NCBI GenBank assembly: GCA_035457705.1
Contig: DATIBD010000039.1
Location: 124,001 to 188,000 of the forward strand
Reading direction: 5' to 3'
From: DASPGQ01 sp035457705
Lineage (GTDB): Bacteria > Acidobacteriota > Vicinamibacteria > Marinacidobacterales > SMYC01
DNA length: 64,000 nucleotides
Shown here one piece after another: positions 8,610-18,587 of this stretch. Both the position numbers and the translations under genes were made by a program. Position 1 is the stretch's first letter; the number at the start of each line of letters is the position of its first letter. The notes beneath the pieces are model-generated. The model was not told the origin of the DNA. It did not search any database and worked only from the letters and a program-made list of their open reading frames with translations.

Positions 8610-9851
8610 TCACTCGAATCTCAGCGCATCGACGATGACCAGGCGAGAGGCGCGGTGGGCAGGGTAGATGGTGGCGAGGAAACAGATGAGTGGAGCCGCG
8701 GCGACGACGAGAGCGAAGTCCGACCATAGTAAAGTGAAGGGAACGTAGGCGACCTGGTAGACGTCCTCGGGGATGCTGACGAGCCGATAGCGGTCGAGCA
8801 CCGTCGAGGTGGACACTCCCAGGATGGCGCCGACCGTCGTTCCCACCACCCCGATGATGGTGCCTTGCAGCATGAAGATCGATCGAATGCTCTTCGCCGT
8901 GGCGCCCATGGAGCGCAGAATCGCGATGTCCCGGGTCTTGTTCATGACGATCATGATCTGGCTAGCCACTATATTGAGGGCCGCGACTCCCACGATAAAG
9001 CTGACGAAGATCGTCGTCACCATCTTCTCCAGCCAGAAAGCGGAGAAAAGACTCTTGTTGGTCTCCTTCCAGTTCATCGAGCCGTAGCGCTCGCCCAGGA
9101 TTTTCAACACCTCGATCTCGACCCTTTCCACGTCGTAGATGTCCCGCACCTTGGATTCGACGAAATGCACTTCGTCTCCAACCCCCAGAAGGCGCTGGGC
9201 GTCGGGCAGGGCCAGAAGAGCCCAGGAGCTGTCGTAGTTGTACAGGCCGAGCCGAAAGATCCCCACCACGCGAAACCTGCGCGTTCGCGGCAGCACACCA
9301 AAAGGAGCCAGGTGCCCTTCGGGAGACGTCACCTGGATAGTATCCCCGATGAACACGCCGAGGGTGATCGCGAGCTCGTCGCCGACCACGATCCCGGGCA
9401 TGCCGCCGTTCTCATCGCCGTTCGAGGCCACGAGTCCCAGGAGGTCCCCGGCGAACATCCTTTCGCCGAACTCGGTCACGCGCGGCTCGAGCTTGGGGTC
9501 GATTCCCTTCAAGCTTACGAGTGCCGAGCCGGTGTCGCTGGAAACGAGGGCCTTTCCGTAGAGAACCGGTGCCGCCCCCTCGATGCCGCTCACAGTACCC
9601 AAGCGTTCGATCACCTCGCGATAGTCCTCGAAAGCTGCGCCCCCGTCTCGATAGATGTTCAGGTGCGAAGCGGCACCGAGAATTCGCGAGCGCCACTCCC
9701 CCTGGAATCCGGTGAGAATCGCCAGGGCGATGAGCAGGATCATGACGCCCACGACGACGCCCAGCGTCGAGATCGTGGATATCACCGAGATGAAGAGCTG
9801 GCGCCGCTGCGCCGCGAGGTACCGAAGGGCGATGGAAAGCTCGTAGGGCAC
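8610..9851 (-). CDS. Lipoprotein-releasing ABC transporter permease, LolC/LolE family
   Basis: About 413 aa with the LolCDE layout: one N-terminal membrane segment, a large periplasmic MacB-like domain (roughly 50-265) and three C-terminal segments of the FtsX type. The family start PYELSIALRYL favours the GTG at 9851, two bases from the lysS stop; a GTG at 9872 would give 7 more residues and overlap lysS. Only one permease gene is present, so the complex is probably a homodimer, as in other non-enteric bacteria. Confidence 0.92.
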   Translation of the reverse strand: MPYELSIALRYLAAQRRQLFISVISTISTLGVVVGVMILLIALAILTGFQGEWRSRILGAASHLNIYRDGGAAFEDYREVIERLGTVSGIEGAAPVLYGKALVSSDTGSALVSLKGIDPKLEPRVTEFGERMFAGDLLGLVASNGDENGGMPGIVVGDELAITLGVFIGDTIQVTSPEGHLAPFGVLPRTRRFRVVGIFRLGLYNYDSSWALLALPDAQRLLGVGDEVHFVESKVRDIYDVERVEIEVLKILGERYGSMNWKETNKSLFSAFWLEKMVTTIFVSFIVGVAALNIVASQIMIVMNKTRDIAILRSMGATAKSIRSIFMLQGTIIGVVGTTVGAILGVSTSTVLDRYRLVSIPEDVYQVAYVPFTLLWSDFALVVAAAPLICFLATIYPAHRASRLVIVDALRFE

Positions 9852-9852
9852 G

Positions 9853-11367
9853 TCAGCTCGTTTCGCGGCCACCCTCGGGTCTCAAATGCGGAAACAAGAT
9901 GACGTCCCGGATCGAGTGTGAATCGGTGAAGAGCATGGCCAGCCGATCGATCCCGATTCCCTCGCCACCCGTCGGCGGCAGACCGCACATGAGTGCGCGA
10001 ACATAGTCCTCGTCCATGACATGCGCCTCGAGGTCCCCTCGAGCGCGCTCCTGAAGCTGGCCTTCGAACCTTGCGCGCTGGTCGTCGGGATCGTTCAGCT
10101 CGCTGAAGCCGTTGGCGCACTCGATTCCTCCCACGAACAGCTCGAAACGCTCGACCAGCGTAGGATCGTCGGGCTTCTTCTTGGAGAGGGGAGAGACGTC
10201 GACGGGATAGTCGACGACGAACGTCGGTTGGATCAGGTTGGGCTCGGCGAACTGCTCGAAGAGCTTGGCCAGAAGCTTCCCCCATGGGGCGTCCTCGTCG
10301 AGCCCGAGCGAGAGCTCGCCTGCCAGAGCCAGAATCCCTTCGCGACTCCTCATGTCCGCCACGTCCGCGGCGATGCCGCGCAATTCCATGCCCTCCCGGG
10401 TCACGTCCAGCATGGTTACCCGGCGGTAGGGCGGCGTCAGGTCGATCTCGTGCTCGCCGTAGCGGAGGGGAGACCCGCCCCGAACCCGGGTCTGCAGGCC
10501 AGAAAAGAGATCCTCGGTGAGCGCCATCATGTCGTTAAAATCGCTGTAGGCCTCGTAGAACTCGAGCATGGTGAACTCAGGGTTGTGGCGCGTGGAGATC
10601 CCTTCGTTGCGAAAGTTGCGATTGATCTCGTAGACCCGCTCCATTCCGCCCACCGTGAGGCGCTTCAAGAACAGCTCCGGTGCGATCCTCAAGAACAGAT
10701 CCATGCCGAGCGCGTTGTGGTACGTCTTGAATGGCCTCGCCGTTGCCCCTCCCGCGATCGTCTGCAGCATCGGGGTCTCCACTTCGAGATACCCACGTTC
10801 GTCGAAGAAGGAACGGATCTCCCGGACCAAGCGGCTTCGGGTCTCGAAGACCGCGCGGGCGTCCGGGTTGGTGATGAGATCGAGATACCGCATCCGATAC
10901 CGAGATTCGACGTCGGAGAGACCGTGCCATTTCTCAGGCAGCTGCTTGAGGGCTTTCGCCAGAAACGTCAGGCTCTCGACCTTGAGCGTGAGCTCGTTCG
11001 TCTTGGTGCGAAAGAGGAGGCCCTCGACTCCGATAAAGTCGCCGGTATCGAGAAGCTCATAGACCTCGAATCCCGGCTCGGCGACAGTGTCCCGACGAAC
11101 GTACACCTGTAGGCGGCCGGCGCCGTCACTCAGGTGGCAGAATCCCGCCTTGCCGAAGCTCCGGATCGCCCCAACGATTCGTCCTGCGGTGCGAACCCGA
11201 ACCGGTGCCTGCTCCAGCTCCTCGGCGGATTTCGACGCGAACGTTCTTGCCGTTTCGGATACCGTGTGGGTTCTCTCGAATCGAGTCGGGTAGGTCTCGA
11301 CGCCGAGGCCGCGAATCGCCACCCGCTTCTGGCGCCGTTCTTCCTCGATTCTCTCTTCGACCGACAT
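9853..11367 (-). CDS. lysS: Lysyl-tRNA synthetase, class II
   Basis: A 504-aa class II enzyme: an N-terminal OB-fold anticodon-binding domain (about 50-150) and a catalytic domain with motif 1 around FFDERGYLEVETPML, motif 2 FRNEGISTRHNPEFTM, and motif 3 GEGIGIDRLAMLFTD near the end. It charges tRNA-Lys in the cytosol. Length is normal. It stands between nusB and the Lol genes on the minus strand. Confidence 0.97.
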   Translation of the reverse strand: MSVEERIEEERRQKRVAIRGLGVETYPTRFERTHTVSETARTFASKSAEELEQAPVRVRTAGRIVGAIRSFGKAGFCHLSDGAGRLQVYVRRDTVAEPGFEVYELLDTGDFIGVEGLLFRTKTNELTLKVESLTFLAKALKQLPEKWHGLSDVESRYRMRYLDLITNPDARAVFETRSRLVREIRSFFDERGYLEVETPMLQTIAGGATARPFKTYHNALGMDLFLRIAPELFLKRLTVGGMERVYEINRNFRNEGISTRHNPEFTMLEFYEAYSDFNDMMALTEDLFSGLQTRVRGGSPLRYGEHEIDLTPPYRRVTMLDVTREGMELRGIAADVADMRSREGILALAGELSLGLDEDAPWGKLLAKLFEQFAEPNLIQPTFVVDYPVDVSPLSKKKPDDPTLVERFELFVGGIECANGFSELNDPDDQRARFEGQLQERARGDLEAHVMDEDYVRALMCGLPPTGGEGIGIDRLAMLFTDSHSIRDVILFPHLRPEGGRETS

Positions 11368-11370
11368 GCG

Positions 11371-11793
11371 TCAAGGCTCGCACGGTTGAGCACACGACAG
11401 ACGCGTGAAGATACCGTCCAGCACCCCGTTCACGAAACCGGCCGCTTCCATCGACGAGTAGCGCTTCGCGAGCTCCACCGCTTCGTCGATTACCACGTTC
11501 TTCGGAGTCCCGAGCTCGATGAACTCGCACACGGAAAGCCGGAGAATGTTCCGGTCGACGGTCGCCATGCGCGTGAGCCGCCAGCGAGCCGATTGCGCCG
11601 CGATCAGAGCATCGATCTCCTCGATACGCCGCACCGCGCTCTGGAAGAGCATCACGGCGAAATCGCGCGTCGGCTCAGCCGATCGGCCGAGCCTCTCGTT
11701 GGAGCGAGCGATTTCCTCGGGCCGTTGCTCGGAGACCTCCCATTGATAGAGCATCTGGAGCGCCAGCTCCCTACCCTTTCGTCTCGCACCCAT
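11371..11793 (-). CDS. nusB: Transcription antitermination factor NusB
   Basis: A 140-aa all-helical RNA-binding protein. The N-terminal ALQMLYQWEVS and the C-terminal block with VDRNILRLSVCEF, VIDEAVELAKRYSS and FVNGVLDGI are diagnostic. It binds boxA RNA with NusE (S10) in rRNA antitermination. The gene follows ribH after 4 bases, the common ribH-nusB pairing, and precedes lysS by 3 bases. Confidence 0.96.
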   Translation of the reverse strand: MGARRKGRELALQMLYQWEVSEQRPEEIARSNERLGRSAEPTRDFAVMLFQSAVRRIEEIDALIAAQSARWRLTRMATVDRNILRLSVCEFIELGTPKNVVIDEAVELAKRYSSMEAAGFVNGVLDGIFTRLSCAQPCEP

Positions 11794-11797
11794 AAGA

Positions 11798-12268
11798 TTA
11801 TTCTCCGAGCTGTCTCACGAGACTCGCCATCTCGACTGCCGCGACCGCGGCGTCGTAGCCCTTGTTGTCCGTCCCTTTGCCGGCGCGCTCCACCGCTTCA
11901 GATAGGCTCTCCGTCGTCAGGACACCGTTCGTCATCGGGACGTCGGCGTCGAGCGAACCCTTCACGATCCCCTCGGTGACGGCACGACTCAAATAGTCCC
12001 AATGCGGTGTCCCACCTCGAATGATGGCTCCGAGACAAACGACGGCGGCGAAGCGACCGGTTGCCGCAGCCTTCTTCGCCGCGATCGGAATCTCGAACGC
12101 CCCCGGGACGCGGACGATCTCGACATCCTCGTCCGCCACCGAGCAGCGACGCAGAGCCGCGACCGCGCCCTCGAGCAGTTTGTCGGTAACCGTGCTGTTG
12201 AACCGGCTCATCACGACGGCGAAACGCATGCCCCGGCCGCTCGACTTGCCCTCCCAGATCTTCGGCAT
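11798..12268 (-). CDS. ribH: 6,7-dimethyl-8-ribityllumazine synthase
   Basis: A 156-aa enzyme joining the ribityl-aminouracil to dihydroxybutanone phosphate in riboflavin synthesis. It shows VVMSRFNSTVTDKLLEGA at the N terminus, VPGAFEIP, the CLGAIIRGGTPHWDYL active-site segment and VPMTNGVLTTE. Length matches RibH capsid subunits. Other rib genes are not in the window. It is followed by nusB. Confidence 0.96.
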   Translation of the reverse strand: MPKIWEGKSSGRGMRFAVVMSRFNSTVTDKLLEGAVAALRRCSVADEDVEIVRVPGAFEIPIAAKKAAATGRFAAVVCLGAIIRGGTPHWDYLSRAVTEGIVKGSLDADVPMTNGVLTTESLSEAVERAGKGTDNKGYDAAVAAVEMASLVRQLGE

Positions 12269-12271
12269 CGC

Positions 12272-13057
12272 TCACTTGCCGGTGAATCCGGCCCGTCGCT
12301 TCTCGAGGAAAGCGTTCATTCCCTCTTTCAGGTCCTGGCTGCCACAGAGGATCCCAAAAAGCGTGGATTCCAGGAGCAAACCCCGATCTTGATCCGTCTC
12401 GAGACCTTCGCCCACGGCGACGAGCGCGTACTCGAGCGCGAGCGGGCCGTTTTGCAGGATCTTGCCAACGAGGTCTCGGGTATCGTCGAGCAGCGTTTCG
12501 GCGCTCGTGACTCGGTTCACGAGACCGATGCGATAGGCCTCTTCCGCCCCCACGGGCTCGCCCGTCAGGATCATCTCGAGCGCCCTGCCCCGACCCACCA
12601 ATCGCGCCAGCCGCTGTGTGCCCCCGTAACCAGGGATTGCCCCGAGCTTGACCTCGGGAAGACCGAGCTTTGCAGTGGAGACCGCCACACGAAGATGACA
12701 GGCTAGAGCGAGCTCAAGCCCTCCCCCGAGGGCAAAGCCATTGATCGCTGCCACGACGGGCTTACCCAGACGCTCGACCTTGCCAAACACGGTCTGTCCC
12801 CTTCGCGAAGCCTCTCGGCCGCTCGTCGGGCCCAACTTCGCGAGCTCGCCGATATCGGCTCCCGCCACGAACGCCTTGTCGCCGACTCCGGTGACGATCA
12901 CCGCGCGCGTGGCGTCATCACCGCCCAGCCGGTCGAAGCTGTCTTCGAGCTCGTCGAGGGTGGCACCGTTCATTGCGTTCAGCTTTTTCGGCCGGTTCAC
13001 CGCGACCACGGCGACATTGCCGTACTGTGAGATCTTCAGATTCTCGTCGTCTGGCAA
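12272..13057 (-). CDS. Enoyl-CoA hydratase (crotonase superfamily)
   Basis: A 261-aa crotonase-fold enzyme with both catalytic glutamates of true enoyl-CoA hydratases: one in GFALGGGLELALAC (near residue 110) and one in LGLPEVKLGAIPGYGGTQRL (near 130). The oxyanion-hole segment AFVAGADIGEL is also present. It would hydrate trans-2-enoyl-CoA in beta-oxidation or a related pathway. Start is a TTG at 13057 with GGGAG six bases upstream. The thiolase gene lies about 160 bases upstream on the same strand, fitting a fatty-acid or butyrate-type pathway. Confidence 0.9.
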   Translation of the reverse strand: MPDDENLKISQYGNVAVVAVNRPKKLNAMNGATLDELEDSFDRLGGDDATRAVIVTGVGDKAFVAGADIGELAKLGPTSGREASRRGQTVFGKVERLGKPVVAAINGFALGGGLELALACHLRVAVSTAKLGLPEVKLGAIPGYGGTQRLARLVGRGRALEMILTGEPVGAEEAYRIGLVNRVTSAETLLDDTRDLVGKILQNGPLALEYALVAVGEGLETDQDRGLLLESTLFGILCGSQDLKEGMNAFLEKRRAGFTGK

Positions 13058-13177
13058 CTCACGCTCCCTCTTTCACAATCACCGCTCGGAAGATACTCGT
13101 CCGCGCGCGGAGCTCTCATCGGCGCCTCCGCGACTCCGTGTCTTTGCGTTACTTTCTTGCATGGTTCATTGCATTTT

Positions 13178-13224
13178 AGGTGTTCAGTGCCGTGCAGGGT
13201 GGGCTGGTCTCGTCATCACCCTGC
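13178..13224. repeat. Short hairpin repeat, copy E (overlaps thiolase 3' end)
   Basis: It contains GCAGGGTG (13194-13201) and CACCCTGC (13217-13224), an 8-bp perfect inverted repeat, preceded by the flank TGTTCAGTGC shared with copies at 19960-20086, 24766-24892 and 57050-57099. Here the right arm supplies the last two codons and the stop of the thiolase gene (GCA GGG TGA read on the minus strand). The ~75-bp core of the long form is missing. No T-run follows. Confidence 0.7.
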
Positions 13225-14400
13225 TCGTTCGACGATCATGGCGATGCCCTGTCCGCCGCCGATGCAGGCGGTGGCGAGCCCGTAGCGAAGTTTCTCTCGC
13301 CGCAATTCGTGGAGAAGGGTGAGAACAAGTCTCGTCCCCGTCGCCCCGAGCGGATGGCCCAACGCGATGGCTCCTCCGTTCACGTTGGTCTTGTCGCGGT
13401 CGAGTCCGAGCTCCTTTTCGACCGCCAGATATTGGGGTGCGAAGGCTTCGTTCACCTCGATTCGGTCCATGTCCGAGAGCGCGAGACCCGCTTTCCCGAG
13501 AGCCTCCCGCGTTGCCGGCGCCGGACCGATGCCCATGATCTCCGGAGGAACTCCCGCGTAGGCCCAGCTCACGACCCGCCCCATCGGGATGAGCTTTCTT
13601 TCCTTCACCAGGCTCTCGGTGGCGAGAACGAGGGCAGCCCCGCCATCCACGATCCCGCTGGCATTTCCGCCCGTCACCATCCCGTCTCTGCCGAACGCGG
13701 GCCGAAGCTTGGAAAGGGCTTCGAGCGTTGTCTCGGGCCGCCTGTGATCATCCTCGGAAAAGAGCATCGATCCGTTCCTGGCCGGCACCTCCACCGGAAC
13801 GATCTCCTCCTGGAGCTTGCCCGCCCGGTACGCAGCCTCGGCTGCCCGTTGGCTCCGAAGCGCATATTCGTCCGAGGCTTCCCGGGTGATGCCATAGCGC
13901 TCGGCCAGGAGCTCAGCGGTGTTCGCCATGTACAAGTTGCACTGCGAATCCAGGAGCGCCGCCATCAGGGAATCCTCGAGCCTGCCAGCGCCGAGACGAA
14001 GTCCCTCACGGGCTCCTCTCACGACGAAGGGGGCCTGGCTCATCGATTCCATTCCGCCGGCAAGGGTGAGGCGCGCCTCCCCGGCACGCATGAGATGCGC
14101 CGCGGAGACGACCGATTGAATCCCGGATCCACAGAGTCGGTTGACCGTGAGCGCGGGCACTTCATGGGGGATGCCCGCTTTCAGCCCTACGTGCCGCGCG
14201 CCATAGATCGAATCGGCGGAGGTTTGCTGTGCGTTTCCCATCACGACGTGCTCGACCTCCGAAGGAGCGATCCGCGACCGGCGCAGCGCTTCCTTCGCCG
14301 CGACGACTCCGAGTGCGACTGCGGTGAAATCCTTCAGCGCACCCACGTACTCGGCCATAGGGGTTCGCGCACCACCCAAGATGTAAATGGATTCAGTCAA
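13216..14400 (-). CDS. Acetyl-CoA acetyltransferase (thiolase)
   Basis: A 394-aa thiolase. The acylated cysteine lies in NRLCGSGIQS (near 90), and the C-terminal catalytic pair in GGAIALGHPLGATG and TACIGGGQG. It would cleave or form acetoacetyl/3-ketoacyl-CoA. TTG start at 14400, overlapping the end of the VanZ gene by 8 bases. Substrate length cannot be told from sequence. The final two codons and stop are formed by an arm of a dispersed hairpin repeat. Confidence 0.93.
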   Translation of the reverse strand: MTESIYILGGARTPMAEYVGALKDFTAVALGVVAAKEALRRSRIAPSEVEHVVMGNAQQTSADSIYGARHVGLKAGIPHEVPALTVNRLCGSGIQSVVSAAHLMRAGEARLTLAGGMESMSQAPFVVRGAREGLRLGAGRLEDSLMAALLDSQCNLYMANTAELLAERYGITREASDEYALRSQRAAEAAYRAGKLQEEIVPVEVPARNGSMLFSEDDHRRPETTLEALSKLRPAFGRDGMVTGGNASGIVDGGAALVLATESLVKERKLIPMGRVVSWAYAGVPPEIMGIGPAPATREALGKAGLALSDMDRIEVNEAFAPQYLAVEKELGLDRDKTNVNGGAIALGHPLGATGTRLVLTLLHELRREKLRYGLATACIGGGQGIAMIVERAG

Positions 14401-14839
14401 CGTCCGTTCTCCCTCCCGCGTTCGCCCCCATGGTGCCCGCCGCCGACGACCTCGAAGCGCCTCGCATTTTCCACAATAGCGCGACTCCGGAGACGGCGAG
14501 CAGTGCGCCGACGCCGTCGGCGGCCACGTCTCTGAGGCTCACGTCACGGCCGGGAATATAGGACTGGTGCCATTCATCGCTGAGTCCGAACAATATCGAG
14601 ACGGCGAGCGCGGCCAAGAGCTTCCATGTCGCTGCGGGCTTGGCGAGACCGAAGGCAAAAGCCCGGGACGCGAGCAAGGCCAAAACGAAGAACGTGCCCG
14701 CGTGAAGGACGTAGTCCGGCGCCTCGATGGGTAGTGGCGGCTGGCTCCTCGACGACGACCAGAAGATCAAAGCCATGAAAAGGAGCAACGGCCCGTAATA
14801 GCGTACCAGGATCAAGATGGAAAGGGATACATGAGCCAT
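14393..14839 (-). CDS. VanZ-like membrane protein
   Basis: About 148 aa with four hydrophobic segments and the VanZ signature: GPLLLFMALIFWSSS, DYVLHAGTFFVLALL, and the conserved LSDEWHQSYIPGRDVSLRDVAADGVGA-type segment near residues 90-120. VanZ was named from a teicoplanin-resistance cluster; most members, as here, are chromosomal with unknown function. The ATG at 14839 gives this form; a TTG at 14815, overlapping the upstream small gene's stop, gives a start closer to typical VanZ proteins and is equally plausible. Confidence 0.82.
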   Translation of the reverse strand: MAHVSLSILILVRYYGPLLLFMALIFWSSSRSQPPLPIEAPDYVLHAGTFFVLALLASRAFAFGLAKPAATWKLLAALAVSILFGLSDEWHQSYIPGRDVSLRDVAADGVGALLAVSGVALLWKMRGASRSSAAGTMGANAGGRTDVD

Positions 14840-14985
14840 CCCAGGAGAAACGCGGAGCCCAGGAAACACAGAAACGCGAATATCCCGAAACGGATCTGCT
14901 CACGGGGTGTCTCCCGCATCAAGAGGGCGAACCCGACGGAAACGGCGAGGGCGAATACACTCAATATTAGAAAGTGGCTCGTCAA
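14812..14985 (-). CDS. Small two-helix membrane protein, 57 aa
   Basis: An open frame from a TTG at 14985 to a TGA at 14814-14812. It encodes a protein with two hydrophobic stretches (about residues 4-22 and 33-52) separated by the charged linker RETPREQIR. Its start overlaps the stop of the DUF6677-type gene by 4 bases (TTGA), and its end overlaps the VanZ start region, the spacing expected of a real operon member. No family recognised. Coding status rests on frame, overlap and hydrophobic pattern only. Confidence 0.6.
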   Translation of the reverse strand: MTSHFLILSVFALAVSVGFALLMRETPREQIRFGIFAFLCFLGSAFLLGWLMYPFPS

Positions 14986-15380
14986 TCTTTTCTCCCCATG
15001 GCGATGTCGTAAGCATCGAGCACCACGAGCGCGTTCATTAAACCGGAAACGATGAGAAACGTGTAGCCGTATTCGTAGGTCCGGGAGGTCACTTCGCCGG
15101 CGCCCGAACCGAGGAGCTTGGCGGCGAAGTACGGCAGGCCGACGCCAATCTCGGCGAGTCCGGCGAGAAACGTCAACGGTTCCGCGGTGTCGAGGGCGAA
15201 GAGCTCACCGTGCATATGGAGTCCCATGAGAAAGAGGCCGATGATCACAATGAAGAACGTGAATCCACGACCGCGCTTGCCCAACATCAAATGGCCGAGA
15301 CCGGGGACGAGCCAAGCCGAAGCGGAAATCGGTATCGCTGCCAGCCCGTGTCCCGTTCGGGAGATTTCTCGGGTATCCAT
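14982..15380 (-). CDS. DUF6677-type small membrane protein
   Basis: A 132-aa protein with about four membrane segments, opening with AWLVPGLGHLMLGKRGRG, a motif of small Acidobacteriota membrane proteins annotated as DUF6677, and a second block around LAEIGVGLPYFAAKLLG. Function unknown. ATG at 15380; it ends in a 4-bp overlap with the 57-aa gene and lies just downstream of upp on the same strand. Confidence 0.65.
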   Translation of the reverse strand: MDTREISRTGHGLAAIPISASAWLVPGLGHLMLGKRGRGFTFFIVIIGLFLMGLHMHGELFALDTAEPLTFLAGLAEIGVGLPYFAAKLLGSGAGEVTSRTYEYGYTFLIVSGLMNALVVLDAYDIAMGRKD

Positions 15381-15392
15381 GTCTCGTGGATT

Positions 15393-16019
15393 CTAGCCGA
15401 ATTGAGTGCCGTAGAGGCGATCGCCAAAATCTCCCAGACCGGGCAGGATGAATTTCTGATCGTTCAAGCCTCGATCGACGGCGGCGGTGTAGATGGACAC
15501 ATTGGGACATTGCCTGGCGAGAAGGTCGACCCCTTCGGGAGCGGCGACGATCGAGAGCAGTCGAACGTCTTTGGCACCGTGCTCGTCGAGAAGGCCGATC
15601 GCCGCCCTCGCCGATCCCCCGGTAGCGAGCATGGGGTCGAGAATCAAGACGATTCGTTCCTGAAGGGGCGGAAGCTTGCGGTAGTACTCCCGGGCGACTG
15701 CAGTCTCTTCGTCGCGCTGGAGGCCCACGTGACCGACAGAAGCGTTCGGCAACAGCTGAAGCATGACGTCCAGCATTCCCAGTCCGGCTCGAAGGATGGG
15801 CACGAGAACGATGTCTGCCGCCAGGCGACGCACCTCGGCTTCCTCGAGAGGTGTTCGGACCCTCTCGCGGCGAACGGGCAAGTCCCGCGTAGCCTGGACG
15901 GCGACGAGCATCGTGATCTGCTTCGTCAGGAGACGAAAGCGGGACGGAGACGTCGTCTCGTCACGCAGCGCCGCGAGAACGTCGTCCACCAATGGGTGTT
16001 CTACGACGTGGATGGTCAC
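15393..16019 (-). CDS. upp: Uracil phosphoribosyltransferase
   Basis: Converts uracil and PRPP to UMP. It has the PRPP-binding LILDPMLATGGSA motif near residue 130, the VPILRAGLGM segment and the C-terminal uracil-binding block YGTQF preceded by LPGLGDFGDR. The GTG at 16019 gives 208 aa, the usual length, with AGAGG six bases upstream. ATG codons at 16046 and 16043 would add about nine residues and almost meet deoA. It is divergent from deoA, so the two probably share a promoter region. Confidence 0.93.
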   Translation of the reverse strand: MTIHVVEHPLVDDVLAALRDETTSPSRFRLLTKQITMLVAVQATRDLPVRRERVRTPLEEAEVRRLAADIVLVPILRAGLGMLDVMLQLLPNASVGHVGLQRDEETAVAREYYRKLPPLQERIVLILDPMLATGGSARAAIGLLDEHGAKDVRLLSIVAAPEGVDLLARQCPNVSIYTAAVDRGLNDQKFILPGLGDFGDRLYGTQFG

Positions 16020-16058
16020 CAGCAACCTCTTTCTTGCTATCATCATAATCCTTTCACG

Positions 16059-17377
<1,319 letters not shown>

Positions 17378-17378
<1 letters not shown>

Positions 17379-18580
17379 TGGAACGATTCATCGGATTTGC
17401 CGGCCTGCTCGTTATCCTCGCCGTCGCTTATGGGCTGTCGATGAACCGGAGCGCGATCCGGGCCCGCACCGTGCTGTGGGGAATCTCGCTGCAGGTACTG
17501 TTCGCTCTGTTCGTCATGAAAACGTCCATCGGCATCCAGGTTTTTCGATACGCCAGCGACATCGTCACCGAGCTCATGGACAAGGCGACGGCGGGCGGGG
17601 CCTTCGTCTTTGGGGAAGCTCTGGTGAACGACGAGCGGCTGGGCTTCATCTTCGTAGTCAAAGCGCTTCCCATCGTCATCTTTCTTTCCTCTTTCTTCGC
17701 CGTGCTGTATTACGTCGGCATCCTCCAGAAAGTGGTGCTGCTCATGGCGCGAGTGATGTCCACCACGATGGAAACGAGCGGTGCGGAGTCGCTCTCCTGT
17801 GCCGCCAACGTGTTCATGGGGCAAACCGAAGCTCCGCTGGTGATCGCACCCTATGTCGAGAAGATGACCTACTCCGAGCTCGCCACGCTGATGATCGGCG
17901 GGATGGCGACGATCTCGGGCGCGGTGCTGGGTGCCTATATCGCCATGGGTGTCCAGGCACAGTTCCTCCTCGCCGCGAGCATCATGAACGCTCCCGCCGC
18001 CCTGCTCATGGCCAAGATGCTGGTACCCGAGACCGGAGAGCCCCTCACCAGAGGTGAGGTCAAGCTCAAGGTCGAGCGCCGCGAGGTCAACATCATCGAC
18101 GCCGCCGCCAAAGGGGCCGGCGCCGGCATGACCTTGTCGCTCAACATCGCCGCCATGCTCATCGCCTTCCTCTCGCTGATCGCTCTGGTGAACTGGCCTC
18201 TCCAGGCGCTGAACCTTTCGCTCGAGCAGATCTTCGCTTGGGCGTTTTCCCCGCTCGCCTTCCTCATGGGAGTTCCCTGGGCCGAGGCGGGTGAGGTGGG
18301 CTTCCTGTTCGGGCAAAAGCTGATTCTCAACGAGTTCGTGGCCTACGCCTCGCTCGGAAAGCTCAAGGAAGCCTCGGCGCTTTCCGCGCGATCGGAGCTC
18401 ATCGCGACTTATGCCTTGTGCGGCTTCGCGAACCTCGGCTCCATCGGCATCCAAATCGGCGGGATTGGTGCGCTGGCGCCTTCCCGAAAAGAGGATCTGG
18501 CCCGACTCGGAGTCAGAGCCGTCCTCGGGGGATCACTCGCAACCTTCATGACCGCGACCATCGCCGGGCTCATGAACTGA
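17378..18580 (+). CDS. Concentrative nucleoside transporter (NupC/CNT family)
   Basis: A 400-aa inner-membrane protein with about nine to ten hydrophobic segments. CNT family landmarks are GQTEAPLVIAPYV (nucleoside and cation site, near residue 150), the SLNIAAMLIAF segment and the second half GQKLILNEFVAYASL, followed by ALCGFANLGSIGIQIGG. It imports nucleosides with Na+ or H+. The ATG is in TGATG with the deoA stop. It supplies substrates for the phosphorylases on either side. Confidence 0.94.
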
Positions 18581-18587
18581 GACCGTT

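Noticed and set aside
15210..16058. Long N-terminal extension of deoA
   Set aside because: The open frame continues upstream but runs antisense to upp; thymidine phosphorylase homology begins at the ATG at 16059.
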